From: Phoronis ovalis
Taxonomy: Eukaryota > Phoronida > Phoronidae
DNA: 10,388 nucleotides
Direction of reading: 5' to 3'
NCBI GenBank assembly: GCA_028565635.1
Contig: JAOXYB010064223.1
Location: 1 to 10,388 of the forward strand
Of the stretch, positions 1-7,122 are shown piece by piece. Position 1 is the stretch's first letter, and the number at the start of each line of letters is the position of its first letter. A program made the translations under genes and the position numbers. The notes under the pieces are model-generated. The model ran no database searches. It had not been told where the DNA came from and worked only from the letters and a program-made list of their open reading frames with translations.

Positions 1-84
1 CGTACGAATCGCTTACGATTCAGTTACGATGCCCAAGAATGAGCTACGAACTTGTTACGAATTAACTACGGTTTTTTGGATCGG

Positions 85-133
85 GAATTCGTGGCCGAAA
101 TTTTGAACAGTTCAAAACTTTCGCCACGAATTC
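85..133. repeat. Near-perfect 49-nt hairpin inside the left element
   Basis: GAATTCGTGGC (85-95) pairs with GCCACGAATTC (123-133). The pairing continues as 97-100 with 119-122 and TTTTGAA (101-107) with TTCAAAA (111-117). Only single-base bulges (C96, C118) and a 3-nt loop interrupt it, giving about 22 base pairs. Such foldbacks are typical of MITE interiors. Confidence 0.8.
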
Positions 134-175
134 ACGATTGCTCAAGAACTTCAAGAACCGACTACGAATGTATAT

Positions 176-205
176 GAATCAGTTACGAAGTTCACGAACT
201 GATTC
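176..205. repeat. Second hairpin in the left element
   Basis: GAATCAGTT (176-184) is the exact reverse complement of AACTGATTC (197-205), separated by 12 nt. Confidence 0.7.
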
Positions 206-236
206 AACGATTCAACCACAAACCCTAAAATTTATC

Positions 237-282
237 AATTCGTGATGATTCGTGAGATTCGTGGGATTCGTGGGATTCGTGG
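237..282. repeat. Minisatellite of 9-nt unit GATTCGTGG
   Basis: Four contiguous 9-nt units, GATTCGTGA (247-255) and GATTCGTGG at 256-264, 265-273 and 274-282, follow a diverged unit, AATTCGTGA, at 237-245. The array lies directly inside the proposed element terminus. Subterminal tandem repeats of this kind often bind transposase in DNA transposons, but here that is inference. Confidence 0.85.
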
Positions 283-290
283 TCGTAGTG

Positions 291-1038
291 TAATAGGGCC
301 ATAAGACCTCTCACTGAAATAATTTCTTTAAAAACTTTCAAAAGAAACACAAATGAGAAGAATATTAATTTGCGGCTTCACCATGAAGAACACAGTATAT
401 ATAAAATAAAAACATTTTGAAAAATGTCAGTTGTTGCTATTTTTATATCTTTAGTCCATATAAACTGTCATTATGCGTAAATATTTTAAATCACATTAAT
501 TTTTATTTGGCACAGAGTCATGCTCTGTTAATAATCAAGTTTTTTTGTCACATTTTAAATCCACGTGATTTTAAGTGACTATTTCCTGAAGGTAGCGCAC
601 GAAAATATAAAGTTAAAACAATGTTAAAAAAAGGATTCAGTTCAAAAATGTTTTAAAAATCCTATAAGCTGAGCGCCAATTTCTCTCTCGATCCACTTCC
701 ATCACACATACGTCTTAGGAAAACCATTCCATTTACACCGAAACCAGGAGCTACTTGAACTTTTTCCTTTCGTGTTAACTGATACAAGGTGATGCGCCCA
801 GGCATTTTCGCTAAATTCGCAAGCAACAGCTGTTAATCCAGTTCAAAAATAGTCTATACACATGTATTTTCTAGCGAAACGCACTTAAACATCCTGCAAA
901 GAATTGTTTAGGACCTATCCGAGACCAGCACAGCTCAAGGTTACTAGCTGTACAATGCTATATGTTAACTAGCTAAGCCTACAGATCTGATCATCATACT
1001 GGAAGGCGGAAATAGGGTAAACTTATCGACTACAAAAC
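291..1038. other. Upstream flank of the tetraspanin-like gene, no coding sequence seen
   Basis: This is AT-rich non-coding sequence and should hold the promoter and 5' UTR of the gene beginning at 1039. Weak visible elements are a CACGTG E-box (562-567), a CCAAT word near 677 and TATATAAAAT near 397; none is at a diagnostic distance from a known start. An in-frame TAA at 1018-1020 closes the reading frame upstream of the ATG. A 5'-UTR intron cannot be excluded. Confidence 0.4.
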
Positions 1039-2283
1039 ATGTCAGACCGGTACTGCACGTCTTGGTTGGCATTTCTTTATTTTGGATTATTAGTATTGTT
1101 TATTGCTGGATGTATTAATATATCTTTCTTTATCTCATATGCACTTTCGGAGCCATGGATTAGTTCACTGTATGAAACTGAATTAGTTACGGACCCAAGT
1201 ACGAATTTTCACGCCTTTATATGGCCACATGTTCTCGTGTGCCTTTTTAATGTTTTTCTACATGTTGTACTGTTCGAAAGGAGGAAAGAGAAAAACGTTA
1301 AATTAGTGTTAACCGTAGTACTGATACTAGTTTTCACAGTGTCTGATATTGCCATTGGAATTGTTTGGATGTCTCGACTGATTGAACCAGACCGGCTCAA
1401 AGTGCATCTAACCAATACAATACATGATGGTTCCTCTAAGAATGCTTGGGATCATGTCCACAGAACAAACTCATGTTGTGGTGTTGATGGGGAATCAGAT
1501 TACCTTTCCTTGAGACTTTCTGTTCCTGAATCGTGTACAGGTCACATAACAGCAGGGTGCTTCAATTACTTACGTTCTTTTATGCCACTAAATTCCTGGT
1601 TCATAATATCGATGCCCTGCGTGAGCACTTTTATGCTGCTGATTCATTTTTTCCGTCAACAGTACAGCCGTCATGAAATTCGAAATTCTAGAAAGGAACG
1701 TAAACCACCAAAACTATGTATGCGTTGTAAAAATGCCAGAAATATAAATATTACAAAAAGGTGCCACCTTAACAATTCAGCTGCTAATGATAGGGATCAC
1801 AAGACAAAGAATGCCTTGAAAACAAAAAATAACTGGAGAAAAAATATCAGAATGCGCTTTGGCCAGGAACCAGGTATAAACAAGGTCACAAAAGAAAAAA
1901 CCCGGCTAAGAAGTTGCCGGATGAACGTCACGAAAAAGAAAAAATCGCGCAACAGTTCAGAGGCAGGTTCAGAATTCAAATGTACGGTGTATTCTATTGG
2001 GTTTCATGTTAAGTCCACGAAGAAAAGTAGAACCATCAGCATGACACAAACAGAAACTGATGAAAGTGTAAATAGCGTGGGCTATAGTAAATTCTGTATG
2101 CTTCATAGGAATCGGAATGAAGCAAGAGTTACAGATAATACAGCACCGCATGTTTTCTTACCAGTAACCACAGTGGTTCCTGCCACTTCTATTAAAAGTA
2201 GTGATGATATGGAAAAGGCAACGTGTCGTTCAACATCACTTAAATGGAATCTTCCCAGTAACATTCATGCTACAATGATATAA
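1039..2283 (+). CDS. Tetraspanin-like four-pass membrane protein with long basic tail (single exon)
   Basis: Intronless ORF of 414 residues. The N-terminal half has tetraspanin architecture: TM1 about 9-34, short extracellular loop 35-60, TM2 61-79, basic cytoplasmic turn 80-88 (ERRKEKNVK), TM3 89-111, large extracellular loop 112-184, TM4 185-205. The large loop carries the family hallmark CCG (C146, C147, G148), then VPESC (C166) and AGC (C174), enough for the two conserved disulfides of a four-cysteine loop. Tetraspanins organise membrane microdomains with partner proteins; the partner here is unknown. Unusually, residues 206-414 form a Lys/Arg/Ser-rich hydrophilic tail with a CMRC pair (227-230) and a TKKKKSR cluster (299-304 region), where most tetraspanins have only a few residues. 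The start is the first ATG after an in-frame TAA at 1018, with A at -3. Lack of introns may mean a retrocopy or an unusual lineage. The family call is firm, the subfamily unknown. Confidence 0.85.
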   Translation: MSDRYCTSWLAFLYFGLLVLFIAGCINISFFISYALSEPWISSLYETELVTDPSTNFHAFIWPHVLVCLFNVFLHVVLFERRKEKNVKLVLTVVLILVFTVSDIAIGIVWMSRLIEPDRLKVHLTNTIHDGSSKNAWDHVHRTNSCCGVDGESDYLSLRLSVPESCTGHITAGCFNYLRSFMPLNSWFIISMPCVSTFMLLIHFFRQQYSRHEIRNSRKERKPPKLCMRCKNARNINITKRCHLNNSAANDRDHKTKNALKTKNNWRKNIRMRFGQEPGINKVTKEKTRLRSCRMNVTKKKKSRNSSEAGSEFKCTVYSIGFHVKSTKKSRTISMTQTETDESVNSVGYSKFCMLHRNRNEARVTDNTAPHVFLPVTTVVPATSIKSSDDMEKATCRSTSLKWNLPSNIHATMI

Positions 2284-2553
2284 CAGAAGAAATTGGACAT
2301 ATCAGCTTTTTTTTTAGTATGACGGTTTCTAGCTGCCCTGGGCATGGGTCTATACATTATCTGCTTCAGTTTATTAAGCAATTGCAAAATAGTTTGTGCC
2401 AGCTGTAAAGAATATTGGGCTATCTTTAAATGTCAGCGTTTAAATTATCGCCCATTTGTAGGGATTTTGGACTGAAAAAGATCCATTTCTAAAATATTCA
2501 CTTGGGCTGGGCAATCATGGTTTTTTGAATACGGAGGTGTGCCGCGGAATCTA

Positions 2554-2626
2554 ATCCAAATTGTTAGCTTGTGGTAGCAGCAAACCCAATCCAAATTTTT
2601 GGAATTATAGGGATACCTATCCAAAT
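2554..2626 (+). repeat. Three spaced ATCCAAAT words
   Basis: ATCCAAAT occurs at 2554-2561, 2589-2596 and 2619-2626, spaced 35 and 30 nt. Flanking bases are not well conserved, so this may be a degenerate tandem repeat or chance. Confidence 0.35.
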
Positions 2627-2663
2627 GATTACATTTCTGAAAGGTAGCAATTCAAAAATAAGC

Positions 2664-2669
2664 AATAAA
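2664..2669 (+). terminator. Candidate poly(A) signal of the tetraspanin-like gene
   Basis: AATAAA on the plus strand about 380 nt after the TAA stop at 2281-2283. Cleavage would follow 10-30 nt downstream. The hexamer is common in AT-rich DNA, so the assignment is tentative. Confidence 0.35.
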
Positions 2670-2858
2670 AGGTATATGTCTATAGCATTTATAAGCAAGG
2701 CTTGCATATGAAATATGATTTATGTAATTAGTTAAATAGCCATGATCTTTGAACTGGGGACGTGCTTGCCAAAAGTATGTGTAAATACCTTTAATTATAG
2801 TAATACAAACATATATGGATTACAACAGAAAAATGGTTATATCTGTAATACTACTCTT

Positions 2859-2890
2859 ATAACACTACTATATAACACTATAACACTATA
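2859..2890 (+). repeat. Short tandem repeat of (A)TAACACTA
   Basis: ATAACACTA at 2859-2867 and 2872-2880, then TAACACTA at 2881-2888, giving three near-contiguous copies of a roughly 9-nt unit. Confidence 0.7.
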
Positions 2891-3410
2891 ATATATTTTG
2901 ATGCTATTAAATTCATGTTAATCATGTCACGCTCTATTAATTACAATACACAAATTAAAAATAAGAACTGCATCTCAAGACTTTTATTTGTTGTTTTTTT
3001 ATTACCTGTTTCTATTTTCAGGGTAACGAAATATTAACAATGGTCTATATAAAGAATTACTAATTATTTAAAAAGATCAGTTAATTTAACTTGTATTGCT
3101 GTACAATTTTAGAGTCAATAATTAGAGATGACATTAAGGAATATATGACTGAGGCAAATTTGTTCAATGGCAAGCAATATAGTTTGATATCTGGTCGGTG
3201 TATACTTGGTGCATATTATAGCTTACCGACATAGCAATATATGCTTTAATGTATCTGTCACGGTAACAATTTAATGCAAAATATGTTGTAGCTAATCAGT
3301 AATTTTAGTGTTATGTTTCGCTGTTTAGGGAAGAAATTTGGGGTAAACACATTCATGTTCCTCCTCTGTAGCATCATCATTTTACAAGTTAAATGCCCAA
3401 ATACACTCAC

Positions 3411-3476
3411 CTTGTGAATGTTGTTGAACATTTCGATTCCTGCAACTTTACTATTTAAGAAAGTCATTGTTAGACA
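3411..3476 (-). CDS. Candidate internal exon of an unidentified minus-strand gene
   Basis: On the minus strand a T-rich acceptor (CTTCTTTTTACGCAG) precedes 66 nt that end AAG before the consensus donor GTGAGT. Only one frame is open through it. It is phase 0 at both ends and encodes 22 residues including FLNSKVAGIEMFNNIHK. No family is recognised. Possible downstream exons on this strand, such as an acceptor ending at 2473 with eight codons then TAA, or one at 3323, cannot be decided by eye. The strong splice sites are the only support; it could be fortuitous. Confidence 0.3.
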
Positions 3477-3552
3477 CTGCGTAAAAAGAAGCTTATTAAG
3501 GCTGATTGTTATCTATATTTTTGTATTAACAAATTACGTTCCTTTTTTTCAG

Positions 3553-3648
3553 ATTCTTCGGGAGCTTCAAGCAGTTACGGATGATAAGACAAAATTAACA
3601 GGCGATATAATGAGTGACGAGGAATTTGTAGAGGAAGGCTATTTCTGA
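3553..3648 (+). CDS. Candidate 3'-terminal exon of an unidentified plus-strand gene
   Basis: A strong acceptor (CCTTTTTTTCAG, ending 3552) is followed by 31 codons and a TGA at 3646-3648. The peptide begins ILRELQAVTDDKTK and ends SDEEFVEEGYF, a short helical stretch followed by an acidic C-terminus, which reads more like protein than the surrounding AT-rich sequence. No upstream exon was identified, and there is no clear AATAAA within a few hundred bases downstream. It may be the last exon of a gene whose other exons I could not find, a decayed exon, or chance. No family is recognised. Confidence 0.3.
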   Translation: MLRELQAVTDDKTKLTGDIMSDEEFVEEGYF

Positions 3649-3660
3649 GAAAGCCTTCTC
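3631..3660. other. Stem-loop over the stop codon of the candidate exon, followed by T-run
   Basis: GAGGAAGGCT (3631-3640) pairs with AGCCTTCTC (3652-3660) with one bulged G, and a TTTTT run follows. It resembles an intrinsic terminator, but in eukaryotic DNA it is more likely chance or an RNA structure. It does not match the histone 3' stem-loop consensus. Confidence 0.5.
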
Positions 3661-3716
3661 TTTTTAGACTTAGGGATTTAACTAGAACATTGCAAGCAGG
3701 AGACTTTACCAAGAAG

Positions 3717-4108
3717 GTAATTAGGCAAAGCAAACCCTGAATACTATTCTGGCATGGTGTTATCTGTAAAGCGAAGAAGAAAAGAGAATGCAAAATATTT
3801 AGTTTATAGTCAGACCTGTGGTGCTGTATTCTTAAGGAGGTCAATATCGTTTGGAACTATAAACACTTCTTGTCAATTTTTTAACGGTTAGATGAAAAGG
3901 TAACATAGCAAAACTACACACTGTTTAAAATGTATATTAGCTAGAACACTATGATCTGGAGTGGTATTGGAGTTGTATCTTTTGAAATATGTGTTTTATA
4001 AAAAGTGAATTTTAACAAAAATGACCTCCTTGTTAATTACATAATTATGTGAAAGACGATTTGTTAAGTAATTTTTCCTATTTATTATGTTTAGCATTTT
4101 TTCTAATG
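3717..4108. other. Gene-free stretch, nothing recognisable
   Basis: AT-rich sequence with stop codons in all frames, apart from a minus-strand frame at 3575-3844 that shows no protein-like character. I see no RNA gene or repeat here. Confidence 0.4.
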
Positions 4109-4254
4109 ACACTCTCTCCGTGTATCTTCAAATTCCTTTCTCTTCCATACGCTGGAACAAAATATTATTTCCATAAAATTCAATTCCTGCAGTAGGAGGA
4201 ACAAAATATTCCAGTAGGTATAATGAGACGGAACATGGAGAGTGCAAAAGTGTC
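4109..4254. mobile_element. Small imperfect foldback, possible MITE remnant
   Basis: CACTCTCTCCGTGT (4110-4123) is nearly complementary to ACATGGAGAGTG (4233-4244), with a 2-nt gap and one mismatch; GACACT (4109-4114) and AGTGTC (4249-4254) are also complementary. Inside are two exact 13-nt copies of GGAACAAAATATT at 4154-4166 and 4198-4210. The size and structure suit a degraded MITE, but no target duplication was established. Confidence 0.35.
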
Positions 4255-4275
4255 CGTTTAATTATATTTCTTTTT

Positions 4276-4293
4276 GTTCCTTCGTGGAGGAAC
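4276..4293. repeat. Short hairpin GTTCCT/AGGAAC
   Basis: GTTCCT (4276-4281) and AGGAAC (4288-4293) form a 6-bp stem with a 6-nt loop, just right of the small foldback. It could be part of the same remnant. Confidence 0.5.
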
Positions 4294-4755
4294 TTTTTTA
4301 TAAGCTCTAGATAGCACTAGGAACAATATGATATGCGACATTTCATTTTTTTTACTTCCCGTTTCATTAGATGATACTAGATTTTTCATAGAAATAATGC
4401 ACAAAAGGAGCTCTTATTGCAAAATTTGTCAGAAACAAACTGTAAAAATGTTAAATTTCTTTACTGTTTATATTCACAGTAACAATATTTATATGTAAAG
4501 TTTTGTAAGCCTTAATAGTATGACTAAGAAGAAAACATTCATTCATTCACACATTTTAGCAATATGGTAGCCAGGTGAATGAAGAGTAAATGAGAGTAAC
4601 ACTTATTGCGTTACTGCCTGTAGTTTAAGTATGATCAGCCGAAAATAACTTTATTCTCCTAAAACCATTCTTCATAAATATCTTCGAGTTAGCAACGATA
4701 CTGTAACAGTGTGACGCGGCCAACAGATCAACATTTTCAAATAAATGGGGGAGCC

Positions 4756-5056
4756 ACTCATGTAAAATGTGGATAATCATACTAATCTTACTTGTTAATG
4801 GCTTAGCCCCTAAATAAGTGGTCGAGGGGTTCCAAAAAGGGAACATAAGCAAGACCTATGCTGGTACCCTCTTACTGCAAAAATTTGAACCCTAAGCAAG
4901 ATTCGTCGTGAAAAAAAATATCCTAAGCAAGACCAACATTAAAAATCATACTTTTTAGTCAAAAGGCGAAACCCGGATTACACGCCTGGGGCTCAAATAA
5001 GCACCCTTTTTACGCGTTTTTATCAAAGAGCATGATTAACCACATTTTACATGAGT
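4756..5056. mobile_element. 301-bp segment bounded by 25-nt inverted repeats
   Basis: Positions 4756-4780 and 5032-5056 are inverted copies matching at 24 of 25 bases (core ACTCATGTAAAATGTGG, then TAATCAT). The 251-nt interior has three TAAGCAAG words and no convincing gene. A minus-strand frame of 75 codons (4625-4852) crosses the left arm but resembles no family I know. The layout suits a MITE whose terminal repeats are these arms, or a foldback insertion; flanking similarity outside the arms is weak and no target duplication was established. Confidence 0.5.
4846..4932 (+). repeat. Three copies of TAAGCAAGA inside the inverted-repeat segment
   Basis: CATAAGCAAGACC, CCTAAGCAAGATT and CCTAAGCAAGACC occur at roughly 4846, 4893 and 4923. 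They are direct repeats with unequal spacing within the 4756-5056 element. Confidence 0.55.
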
Positions 5057-5468
5057 AGTCCTCCGCTGCTCAAATATGCATACGTTGTCTCTGAAATAAT
5101 CTACTACGTCACGTCTGTATAAAAGTGTCTCCTTAAGTTGTCGCTGAATGGATTAAGTGAAGAACTCGTCAGTTTAAAAGCAACAGGACTGGCACATAAA
5201 AAAAGATTGTAAGAAGTATATTCGAAACAGTAATTTGAAAAATTTTGCTAGATATTCCAGATTACGAAAACATGTCATTTCCATATCTTGCGACTAACAT
5301 TTAAAAATTGGATGTAATAATAAGACTAGCTAACATATAAAGATACGGTTTAATCTATGGGTCAGTCCTATGTTATTGTCTTTATTCATAGAACTGTTCA
5401 AAATTTGTTATCCACTGCCTAGTGCCCGCTGCAAAAAAAATAATTGCTTCCTTGTTACACAACAATAT
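5057..5468. other. Gene-free stretch downstream of the MS4A-like gene
   Basis: AT-rich, with no protein-like frame, RNA gene or strong repeat seen. It separates the inverted-repeat element from the 3' end of the minus-strand gene. Confidence 0.4.
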
Positions 5469-5474
5469 TTTATT
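5469..5474 (-). terminator. Candidate poly(A) signal of the MS4A-like gene
   Basis: TTTATT on the plus strand reads AATAAA on the minus strand, about 170 nt after the TAA stop at 5643-5645. This is a usual distance for a 3' UTR, so it is a plausible signal. Confidence 0.45.
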
Positions 5475-5642
5475 TTAACTGTTATATGTTCTTAGTATTC
5501 CAAGTTGTCAACTCCATGTTATCTACGTAAAACTAGATGTTAGAAACGAGCCTATGTATCCCAGGGTTCTCATAGTTTTGTGTGTGAGGCTGATGGGATG
5601 CCTTGTCACTGATATGGATTGCCTTTTCTAACTGCTTTGTCC

Positions 5643-5876
5643 TTATCTTATTAATCTAATAGCTCCCACCAAATAACAAAACAACACTAAGTCAATAACG
5701 GACAATATAGCGCAAATGGTAAACAATGCCATAGCAATGGCAATCATAACAACAACACCAAGGTGGTATGTGCCGCATCCATTATTCAAGCACCCACGCA
5801 GGCTGAAGACTTCAGCAACCAAACCAAGAATATTAAGCAAAAAACTTATTATGCTCAATATTAGGAAAACAATCAC
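5643..5876 (-). CDS. MS4A-like gene, terminal coding exon (TM3, loop, TM4)
   Basis: The acceptor TTACTTTTTCAG is followed in phase 0 by 77 codons and TAA. It encodes both C-terminal membrane passes and the intervening loop with cysteines in RGCLNNGC. The intron separating it from the preceding exon is 423 nt. It reads straight on from KNL of the previous exon, giving an uninterrupted TM3. Confidence 0.8.
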   Translation of the reverse strand: MIVFLILSIISFLLNILGLVAEVFSLRGCLNNGCGTYHLGVVVMIAIAMALFTICAILSVIDLVLFCYLVGAIRLIR

Positions 5877-7122
5877 CTGAAAAGTAAGAACATATATATT
5901 TCAAATCAAAAAATGCAAGCTGTGAACATGTGTATTTTGTATCTGTCAATCACGCTATTGTAGGCATGAATTTTATGCTAATAGAAGTAACTGCGTGTCC
6001 CTGTGTTATCAGCGTTTCAATACTTTTGGTTTCGATTACCAATACAGCTCATCACAATTTACAAATATAAAAAATAAGTCCCTACATCGGAACAAGAATG
6101 TTCAGCAGTGATGACAGCTATTGTAGCCACTGCAAAACAAAAATATAATTACTATCTGCTGCGCATGACTACAATCAAAGGATACCGCCAGGCGGGATTC
6201 AAAAATAGACCGGGAAGTTACTATAAAAATAGACAGCTTGGAAACAGATTATTAAAATCATGCAAAAAGTTATAATGTGAACATTTAAACACAACTTACT
6301 AAATTCTTTAAAGTATTGTTGGTTGGTAAAATATTCTGCTTAGATGTTGCATACGCTATTGCACCATTTACAGTGACCTGAAAAGTGTAAAATCGCATAC
6401 AATAAAATATTCATCACTAACGTAGAACTGGCAGCTTGGCCAGTGATCCTTATTCGAATGATAAAAATATAACACTGCCTAGTGGTTACATATTCGTGTG
6501 AATGGAATGATTCACACGTACAGTTATCTGTCTAATGGCTATTTATTAATGATTTAAATTATTTAAACATAATGTTGGAATTGCAAAAAAGTACACCCTT
6601 AGGATGGTGCTGTGGTCTTTATTAAAATTTCAGATTAAAATTACTATAACATGTAATACCTGAGTTACTACTTACAATAATTCCCACCCATATAGGAATA
6701 GCGGTGTTGATGGGGAAGTACAGCGCGTGGGAAACAGCAGCCAGGCCTAAAATTATAGCGCCACTGATAACATTAAGGCTGCCGCAAATAATGCTAGCGA
6801 CACCCAAACGTCTAAGATGTTTGATGGAACTCCTTATTGCTGAAAATAAAAAGTGACAACAATGTACATAAACTTTAAAAAAAAAGAGCGAATGAATTAT
6901 AATTTACTAGCACATCATTAGTATCAAATTAAGTTTTTAAACAATGTTTTGTTTCTAAAATGTGTAATTATTTAGTTTTTACAAGAACTGTCTGTACATT
7001 TATTTAGCTAAAAAAATCGAGTGATCCCTCGTAGTAATTAATGTTTATTATTAGAAGAATATGCGCACGACGTGTAGCGATGCTACAACTTGCGCATTAC
7101 TGTATTGCCCTGAATCTTGCAT
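5643..7122 (-). CDS. CD20/MS4A-like four-pass membrane protein, four spliced exons
   Basis: Spliced gene, about 165 residues: exons 7122-7101, 6839-6676, 6377-6300 and 5876-5643 on the minus strand. All introns are GT-AG and the phases agree. Predicted topology: short cytoplasmic N-terminus with a basic patch (IKHLRR); TM1 about 19-43; TM2 about 53-73; a loop with NILPTNNTLKNL; TM3 about 89-110; an extracellular loop with two cysteines (C117, C122); TM4 about 129-157; short tail RLIR. The features matching the CD20-like family (MS4A, sarcospan, TMEM176) are the LGV..I..G start of TM1, the PIW.G.I motif opening TM2, and the K..PT..LK.L segment before TM3. MS4A proteins act in the plasma membrane, several as receptor-associated or ion-conductance modulators; the role here is unknown. 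Very short cytoplasmic ends make it smaller than most vertebrate members. Exons 2-4 are well supported; exon 1 is inferred. Confidence 0.75.
6300..6377 (-). CDS. MS4A-like gene, middle exon (end of TM2 and cytoplasmic loop)
   Basis: This 78-nt exon lies between the acceptor ACACTTTTCAG and the donor GTAAGT and is phase 0 at both ends. It encodes 26 residues that finish TM2 (VTVNGAIAYA) and include the KQNILPTNNTLKNL segment, matching the K-PT-LV region conserved before TM3 in MS4A proteins. It is too short to be found by ORF length and is supported by its fit with its neighbours. Confidence 0.75.
6676..6839 (-). CDS. MS4A-like gene, second exon (TM1, extracellular loop, start of TM2)
   Basis: The acceptor TTTTTATTTTCAG precedes 164 nt ending ATT before the donor GTAAGT. 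The first two bases complete a split codon, so the upstream exon must end in phase 1. The 54 full codons encode IRSSIKHLRR, TM1 with LGVASIICGSLNVISG, a loop, and PIWVGII, the signature start of TM2. Confidence 0.8.
7061..7097. promoter_or_regulatory. Nested stem-loop covering the 5' splice site of MS4A-like intron 1
   Basis: ATGCGCA (7061-7067) pairs with TGCGCAT (7091-7097), and inside it GTAGC (7074-7078) pairs with GCTAC (7082-7086). On the minus-strand transcript the outer stem overlaps the GTAATG donor (7100-7095). Folding could hide that splice site. The pairing is seen; a regulatory role is inferred. Confidence 0.4.
7101..7122 (-). CDS. Proposed first coding exon of the MS4A-like gene
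   Basis: ATG at 7122-7120 starts MQDSGQY and stops one base into the next codon, before GTAATG. This gives phase 1, as the next exon requires, and a joined N-terminus of MQDSGQYTIRSS. An in-frame TAA lies upstream with no other ATG between. The intron would be 261 nt. The donor is weaker than the other two (GTAATG rather than GTAAGT). The exon may extend upstream as 5' UTR to an acceptor-like TTCTAAGTTCCAG. A different, more distant first exon remains possible. Confidence 0.5.

Larger units (their letters stand above)
1..290. mobile_element. Right end of a hairpin-rich MITE-like element (left end outside window)
   Basis: The stretch is made of repeated TTACGAA, CTACGAA and ATTCGTG words in both orientations. 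It holds a near-perfect 49-nt hairpin (85-133), a second hairpin (176-205) and a 9-nt tandem array (237-282), and has no open reading frame. It appears to end at GTCGTAGTG (282-290), whose reverse complement begins CACTACGACC, followed directly by TAA. A terminus flanked by TAA would fit the three-base TWA target duplication of PIF/Harbinger-type elements. That assignment is inference, because the other terminus lies outside the window. No transposase is visible, so if mobile it would be non-autonomous. Confidence 0.5.
2284..3410. other. Downstream of the tetraspanin gene; non-coding with small repeats
   Basis: No convincing ORF on either strand. The first part should be the tetraspanin 3' UTR, with a possible poly(A) signal at 2664. 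Visible structure is three ATCCAAAT words at 2554, 2589 and 2619, and a TAACACTA tandem repeat near 2859. TTCTATTTTCAG ending at 3021 looks like a splice acceptor but leads only to a 13-codon frame. Confidence 0.4.

Noticed and set aside
1209-2151. Minus-strand frames of 60-68 codons at 1209-1415, 1797-1979 and 1969-2151
   Set aside because: They lie wholly within the tetraspanin-like coding region and have low-complexity antisense composition, so they are shadows of that gene.
3258-3467. Minus-strand ORF of 69 codons
   Set aside because: It contains the candidate exon 3411-3476 and runs on past its strong GTGAGT donor into AT-rich sequence; the splice sites are better evidence than the uninterrupted frame.
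3668-3716. Plus-strand 49-nt exon candidate (acceptor CTTCTCTTTTTAG, donor GTAATT)
   Set aside because: Its phase needs two bases from an upstream exon, and the nearby candidate exon at 3553 ends in a stop and has no donor to supply it.
3575-3844. Minus-strand ORF of 89 codons
   Set aside because: The composition looks like antisense or non-coding sequence, no splice support was seen, and it overlaps the plus-strand candidate exon.
4625-4852. Minus-strand ORF of 75 codons
   Set aside because: It crosses the left arm of the 301-bp inverted-repeat element and resembles no family I know; more likely a chance frame.
6085-6131. Possible extra minus-strand exon of the MS4A-like gene after TTGTTTTGCAG
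   Set aside because: In phase 0 it hits TAG after three codons, and the flanking exons already join directly into an intact TM3.
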